A stretch of 64,000 nt of DNA from positions 1 through 64,000 of the forward strand of contig JAILNV010000188.1 of assembly GCA_024691125.1 (NCBI GenBank), read 5' to 3'. Numbering within the stretch: the stretch's first letter is position 1; each line of letters opens with the position of its first letter. The position numbers were made by a program, and so were the translations under genes. Of this stretch, positions 60,068 to 64,000 are shown piece after piece. The notes under the pieces are model-generated. The model was not told where the DNA came from. It saw only the letters and a program-made list of their open reading frames with translations, and did no database searches. This DNA comes from Lachnospiraceae bacterium. GTDB taxonomy: Bacteria > Bacillota > Clostridia > Lachnospirales > Lachnospiraceae.

Positions 60068-61003
60068 CTACCCTCTTTTTTCGAATACTCTTAATTTTGC
60101 GCTTTTAGAGCGCGGATTATCACGCATCTCCTCTTCTCCCGGGATTATGGGCTTTCTTGTTACGACCCTGCCCATACTCACCTTACCACAGACGCATACC
60201 GGAAAGTTCTTCGGGCACGTACACGGATCTTCGTTTCTTCTAAATCCCGTTTTTACTATTCTGTCTTCGAGTGAATGAAATGTGATAATGCAGATCCTGC
60301 CTCCCGGATTCAGCAGCTCTATCATGTCATCCAGAGTGTCCCTCAACACATCGAGTTCATGATTCAGCTCTATCCTTATTGCCTGGAATGTCTGTTTGGC
60401 AGGGTGACCCATGCTTTTTCGTATCTTCATGGGGATTGACGACCTGATGATCTCCACCAGTTCGAATGTCGATCTGATCTCCCCTTTTGATCTGGCAGCC
60501 ACAATATTACGTGCTATGCTTCCGGCGAACCGTTCTTCTCCGTAATCCCTCAAAATACGGTACAGCTCTGCTTCCGAATAGCCGTTTATTATGTCCCCCG
60601 CTGTCAGCTCGCTTCGCGTGTCCATTCTCATGTCAAGCGGCGAATCGAAATTGTAGGAAAATCCCCTCGACGGCGTATCCAACTGATATGAGGATACACC
60701 CAGATCAAGCAGGATCCCGTCCACACCTTTAATGTGGATCCCCTCGAGTTCCTTCCTGATATAGCAATAGTTACTTCTTATTATTGTAACATTGCCAAAC
60801 TCCGATAACCTCTGCCCCGCCGCCCGGATAGCGTCGGCATCCTGATCTATTCCTATCAATCTCCCCTGTGGTGATAACCGCCTTGCAACCTCATATGAGT
60901 GTCCTCCGCCTCCTAACGTGCCGTCCACGTAGGTCCCTTCAGGCTTAACACACAGATTATCGATGGTTTCGTTAAGCAGAACCGGCTTGTGACCAAAATT
61001 CAA
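60068..61003 (-). CDS. rsmH: 16S rRNA (cytosine(1402)-N(4))-methyltransferase
   Basis: [55 protein letters not shown]. Confidence 0.98.
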   Translation of the reverse strand: MNFGHKPVLLNETIDNLCVKPEGTYVDGTLGGGGHSYEVARRLSPQGRLIGIDQDADAIRAAGQRLSEFGNVTIIRSNYCYIRKELEGIHIKGVDGILLDLGVSSYQLDTPSRGFSYNFDSPLDMRMDTRSELTAGDIINGYSEAELYRILRDYGEERFAGSIARNIVAARSKGEIRSTFELVEIIRSSIPMKIRKSMGHPAKQTFQAIRIELNHELDVLRDTLDDMIELLNPGGRICIITFHSLEDRIVKTGFRRNEDPCTCPKNFPVCVCGKVSMGRVVTRKPIIPGEEEMRDNPRSKSAKLRVFEKRG

Positions 61004-61043
61004 GGTTCCCTCCTCCTTAAATCCGCCGAGCTGTTTCCAATGC

Positions 61044-61472
61044 TCAGATGCTCAGGCCGAGATCTGCCAGGCGTTCAGCTATGTCATCAATGTCGTCTGC
61101 CGATGAAACCTTTTCCCATCTGTCCTTGTTCCAGACTTCGATCTTATCGATAACTCCGGCAAGCACGACATCTTTGTCTAGCCCCGCATGCTCTCTGAGT
61201 GCGGTCGGTACGAGGATCCTTCCCTGTTTGTCAACCTCTACTGTATTGGCGCAGGCAACAAGCTTACGGATAAGCTTCCTCGTATCCTCTTTATTGGGCA
61301 GATGCTGTAGCTGTTCCATTTTGGATTCCCAGTCCTCTATGGTGTAGATATTGAGACAACCATCATTCCCGTGTGTGATCACGAAAGCCTCCCCAAGCTG
61401 TTCGCGAAACTTTGCCGGAACTATCAGACGCCCCTTAGCATCGATTGTGTGGTTGTATTCCCCCATGAACAT
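61044..61472 (-). CDS. mraZ: Transcriptional regulator MraZ
   Basis: [24 protein letters not shown]... second SpoVT/AbrB-like motif [18 protein letters not shown]. Confidence 0.97.
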   Translation of the reverse strand: MFMGEYNHTIDAKGRLIVPAKFREQLGEAFVITHGNDGCLNIYTIEDWESKMEQLQHLPNKEDTRKLIRKLVACANTVEVDKQGRILVPTALREHAGLDKDVVLAGVIDKIEVWNKDRWEKVSSADDIDDIAERLADLGLSI

Positions 61473-61480
61473 AACAGGTT

Positions 61481-61523
61481 ACTCTCTCTACTTTCTACCA
61501 CTTTCTACCACTTCTCACCACTT
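61481..61523 (-). promoter_or_regulatory. MraZ-box-like array: 10-bp direct repeats (AAGTGGTAGA)
   Basis: Minus AAGTGGTGAG AAGTGGTAGA AAGTGGTAGA plus degenerate AAGTAGAGAG. Confidence 0.85.
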
Positions 61524-61531
61524 ATGTGTAA

Positions 61532-61560
61532 ATAATACCCTTTTACAGCCAAAAAATCAA
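61532..61560 (-). promoter_or_regulatory. Putative mraZ/dcw promoter (TTGATT-17-TATTAT)
   Basis: -35 revcomp of 61555-61560, -10 revcomp of 61532-61537. Confidence 0.55.
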
Positions 61561-61649
61561 CCCCCAAAATCCCTCAAAAATGCCGAAAATATGCGGTGTG
61601 GAGGGAAGTGGGGGATATGTGCAACACAATATCTTGTGGTTGGAGGCAT

Positions 61650-61696
61650 AAAAAAGAGTGTCAAACCCACCACATCTTGGCTTGACACTCTTTTTT
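61650..61696. terminator. ychF terminator, long AT-flanked stem-loop
   Basis: AAAAAAGAGTGTCAA ... TTGACACTCTTTTTT, perfect 15-bp inverted repeat. Confidence 0.85.
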
Positions 61697-61757
61697 GATT
61701 TTATTATATATTTTTTCTATATATATTTAAATATATATGTGCTGTTCTGAATCGTTG

Positions 61758-62858
61758 TTACACATTGAATCTGAACAGGATCACATCTCCGTCCCTGACC
61801 ACGTAATCCTTGCCTTCCATTCCCACGAGTCCTTTTTCTCTTGCAGCCGCGAGACTCCCCTGTTCCAGCAGATCCTTGTAATTCACCACCTCAGCCTTAA
61901 TAAATCCTCTTTCGAAATCCGTATGTATCTTTCCGGCTGCCTGCGGTGCTTTCGTTCCTATTTTAATTGTCCATGCACGGCATTCATCCTCTCCCGCAGT
62001 TAAGAAGCTCATAAGGCCGAGAATCCTGTAGCTTGCAGCTATCAGCTTATCAAGACCGGATTCCTTAAGGCCGAGATCCTCAAGGAACATGGCTTTCTCG
62101 TCATCATCAAGCTCAGCGATCTCCTGTTCTATCTGAGCGCAGATCACAAACACCTCACTGCCCTCTTCTTCTGCCAATGCTCTTACTTCCTTAACATGCG
62201 GATTGGAAGCACCGTCATCCGCAAGATCATCCTCAGCCACATTGGCCGCATATATAACAGGCTTTGCCGTCAGAAGATTATATTCCTTAAATGCCTTTTG
62301 AAGGTCTTCATCATCCGGAACCTCGAAGCTTATAGCCCTCTTTCCATCCTCCAGATGCTTCTTAAGCTCCGTAAGCATTACCTCTTCTTTGGCCTGATTC
62401 TTATCCATGCGCGCCGCCTTGGCTACTTTGGCATACCTTCTTTCAAGAACCTCAAGATCGGCAAAGATAAGCTCCAGATTTATAGTCTCAATATCTCTTA
62501 CCGGTGCTATGCTCCCATCCACATGGACAACATTCGAATCCTCGAAGCATCGTACCACATGCACTATCGCATCCACTTCCCTTATATTGGCAAGAAACTG
62601 GTTCCCGAGGCCTTCACCCTTACTCGCGCCCTTTACAAGACCCGCTATATCAACGAATTCTATAACAGCCGGTGTGACCTTCTTCGTATGATAAAGCTCA
62701 CCCAGCTTCTCTATCCTCTCATCCGGTACAGCCACCACTCCTATATTAGGATCGATGGTACAGAACGGATAGTTAGCCGATTCCGCTCCTGCCTTAGTTA
62801 ATGAATTAAATAATGTAGATTTACCTACATTCGGTAACCCGACTATGCCAAGCTTCAT
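61758..62858 (-). CDS. ychF: Ribosome-associated GTPase/ATPase YchF
   Basis: [49 protein letters not shown] domain end. Confidence 0.97.
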   Translation of the reverse strand: MKLGIVGLPNVGKSTLFNSLTKAGAESANYPFCTIDPNIGVVAVPDERIEKLGELYHTKKVTPAVIEFVDIAGLVKGASKGEGLGNQFLANIREVDAIVHVVRCFEDSNVVHVDGSIAPVRDIETINLELIFADLEVLERRYAKVAKAARMDKNQAKEEVMLTELKKHLEDGKRAISFEVPDDEDLQKAFKEYNLLTAKPVIYAANVAEDDLADDGASNPHVKEVRALAEEEGSEVFVICAQIEQEIAELDDDEKAMFLEDLGLKESGLDKLIAASYRILGLMSFLTAGEDECRAWTIKIGTKAPQAAGKIHTDFERGFIKAEVVNYKDLLEQGSLAAAREKGLVGMEGKDYVVRDGDVILFRFNV

Positions 62859-62957
62859 ATTATGTAAACCTCTTTCCCTTTGTCTTTCTGATTACTCCAA
62901 AGATATTACCACAGATTGAAACTTTTCTCAAACCCGTAATATTCTCAGTAAATATCT

Positions 62958-63530
62958 TTATTTATGCTGAACATTCAACATATAACCAAGGATGGCCCCG
63001 ATGACACCGCCGAGGATATGCGACATGTTTGAAATATCATCCGTAACCGTTATTCCTTCTATAACCTGCTGACCTATGTAAATAACCGCCACCAGTATAA
63101 ACGTTAATGGTATCTCTCCATTCTTGAATCCGGTAAACGACGCAAGGATTATAAAAGCAAAAACGATACCGCTTGCACCGCAAAGGGCGACCGAAGGAAA
63201 GAAAATGTAATTTACCAAGGCCGTGGAAAATGCTGTTATACCGATAATGTGCAGTAAGGTTCTTGCTCCGTATTTTTCTTCAAGCATGGGGCCAAGAAGC
63301 AAAAGATAGGATGCGTTACCGATAAAATGCGCCCATCCGCTGTGCCCGAGAACATATGTAAAGAATCTTACATATGTCATTGGATTCTTAAGCGAAGAAT
63401 GATATGTCATAAAAAGGAGCTTTGTTATCCTGCCTCCGGATATTACTCCTATCAAAGTAACCGCAAAACAAGCGATAACAAACCCCAATACTATTGGAGA
63501 ATTAAAAGTTATTATTGGTTTTTTCTTCAT
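62958..63530 (-). CDS. Rhomboid family intramembrane serine protease
   Basis: Polytopic; GASG active-site motif (LCGASGIVFAFI), N-terminal HFIGNASYLL, C-terminal His (SHILGGVIGAILGY). Confidence 0.88.
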   Translation of the reverse strand: MKKKPIITFNSPIVLGFVIACFAVTLIGVISGGRITKLLFMTYHSSLKNPMTYVRFFTYVLGHSGWAHFIGNASYLLLLGPMLEEKYGARTLLHIIGITAFSTALVNYIFFPSVALCGASGIVFAFIILASFTGFKNGEIPLTFILVAVIYIGQQVIEGITVTDDISNMSHILGGVIGAILGYMLNVQHK

Positions 63531-63612
63531 AACCCCTTGTCCTTACATATACTTTTATATCATTCTATGTATGCAATCCTATGACTTTCTGAATGCAAAC
63601 AAGGAAATGCAT

Positions 63613-64000
63613 TCAGAAATCTATACCGATCGCCTTCAGCTCGTGCAGAGTCCTTGCAATCGGAAATCCGACAACATTATTGTACTCACCCTTTATCTCA
63701 CGGATATATTTGGCAAATCCGCCCTGGATAGCATAAGCCCCTGCCTTGTCCATAGGCTCACCTGAATCCACATATGCTTCTATCTCTTTATCATTTATAT
63801 CGTATACCGATACATCTGTACAGGACACAAATGTGAGACGTTTATTCGAAGTTATAACCGTAACACCTGTAAATACCTGATGGGTGCAGCCGGAAATATT
63901 CTTAAGCATACGCACCGCATCATCTCTGTCCAGGGGTTTGCAATATATCTCATTTTCATGGGCAACAACAGTATCCGCTCCGATAACGAGCAGCTCATCT
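63613..64000 (-). CDS. maf: Maf family nucleotide pyrophosphatase, 5' end beyond window
   Basis: Frame stays open to window edge: DELLVIGADTVVAHENEIYCKPLDRDDAVRMLKNISGCTHQVFTGV...; the M-start ORF at 63915 is internal. Confidence 0.93.
   Translation of the reverse strand, partial: DELLVIGADTVVAHENEIYCKPLDRDDAVRMLKNISGCTHQVFTGVTVITSNKRLTFVSCTDVSVYDINDKEIEAYVDSGEPMDKAGAYAIQGGFAKYIREIKGEYNNVVGFPIARTLHELKAIGIDF

Overview
The window is a chromosomal segment of a low-to-mid-GC Firmicute. Protein style and gene order suggest Lachnospiraceae/Clostridia (inference, no database search was run). Nearly every credible gene is on the minus strand. Reading from window start to end (3'->5' for most operons), the main blocks are: a type VII secretion (T7SS/Ess-like) locus with a VWA-FHA protein, four WXG100 proteins, EsaB/YukD and an EssC ATPase; tRNA-Thr, sigH, rlmB, mrnC, cysS, cysE, ispF; a lipoprotein; tRNA-Met; rny, recX, recA, a cinA-like gene, pgsA, rimO, rpoZ, gmk, yicC; a four-subunit 2-oxoacid:ferredoxin oxidoreductase; polC, ispG; an acidic Ig-like membrane protein with a Ser/Thr kinase; psd, pssA and a flippase-like membrane protein; gdhA, an SH3 protein, tRNA-Arg, a DUF5688-like protein; efp, aroK, aroE, yqeG; an opp operon; nrdR; a compact dcw cluster (ftsZ, ftsQ, ftsW, mraY, pbp2/spoVD, ftsL, rsmH, mraZ); ychF; rhomboid; and a partial maf. 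I saw no prophage, transposase, rRNA or CRISPR array. The items most worth follow-up are: the T7SS locus, with degenerate ~44-bp tandem repeats filling the essC-esaB spacer and a structured leader; a second degenerate repeat array at the mrnC-rlmB junction; an MraZ-box array; a recA SOS promoter; a terminator-like hairpin between ftsL and the PBP gene; and odd protein extensions (acidic insertion in the PBP, Cys-rich IspF tail, N/Q/M/G-rich FtsZ linker). No feature is demonstrably a brand-new system. The T7SS plus FHA plus kinase set is the best candidate.
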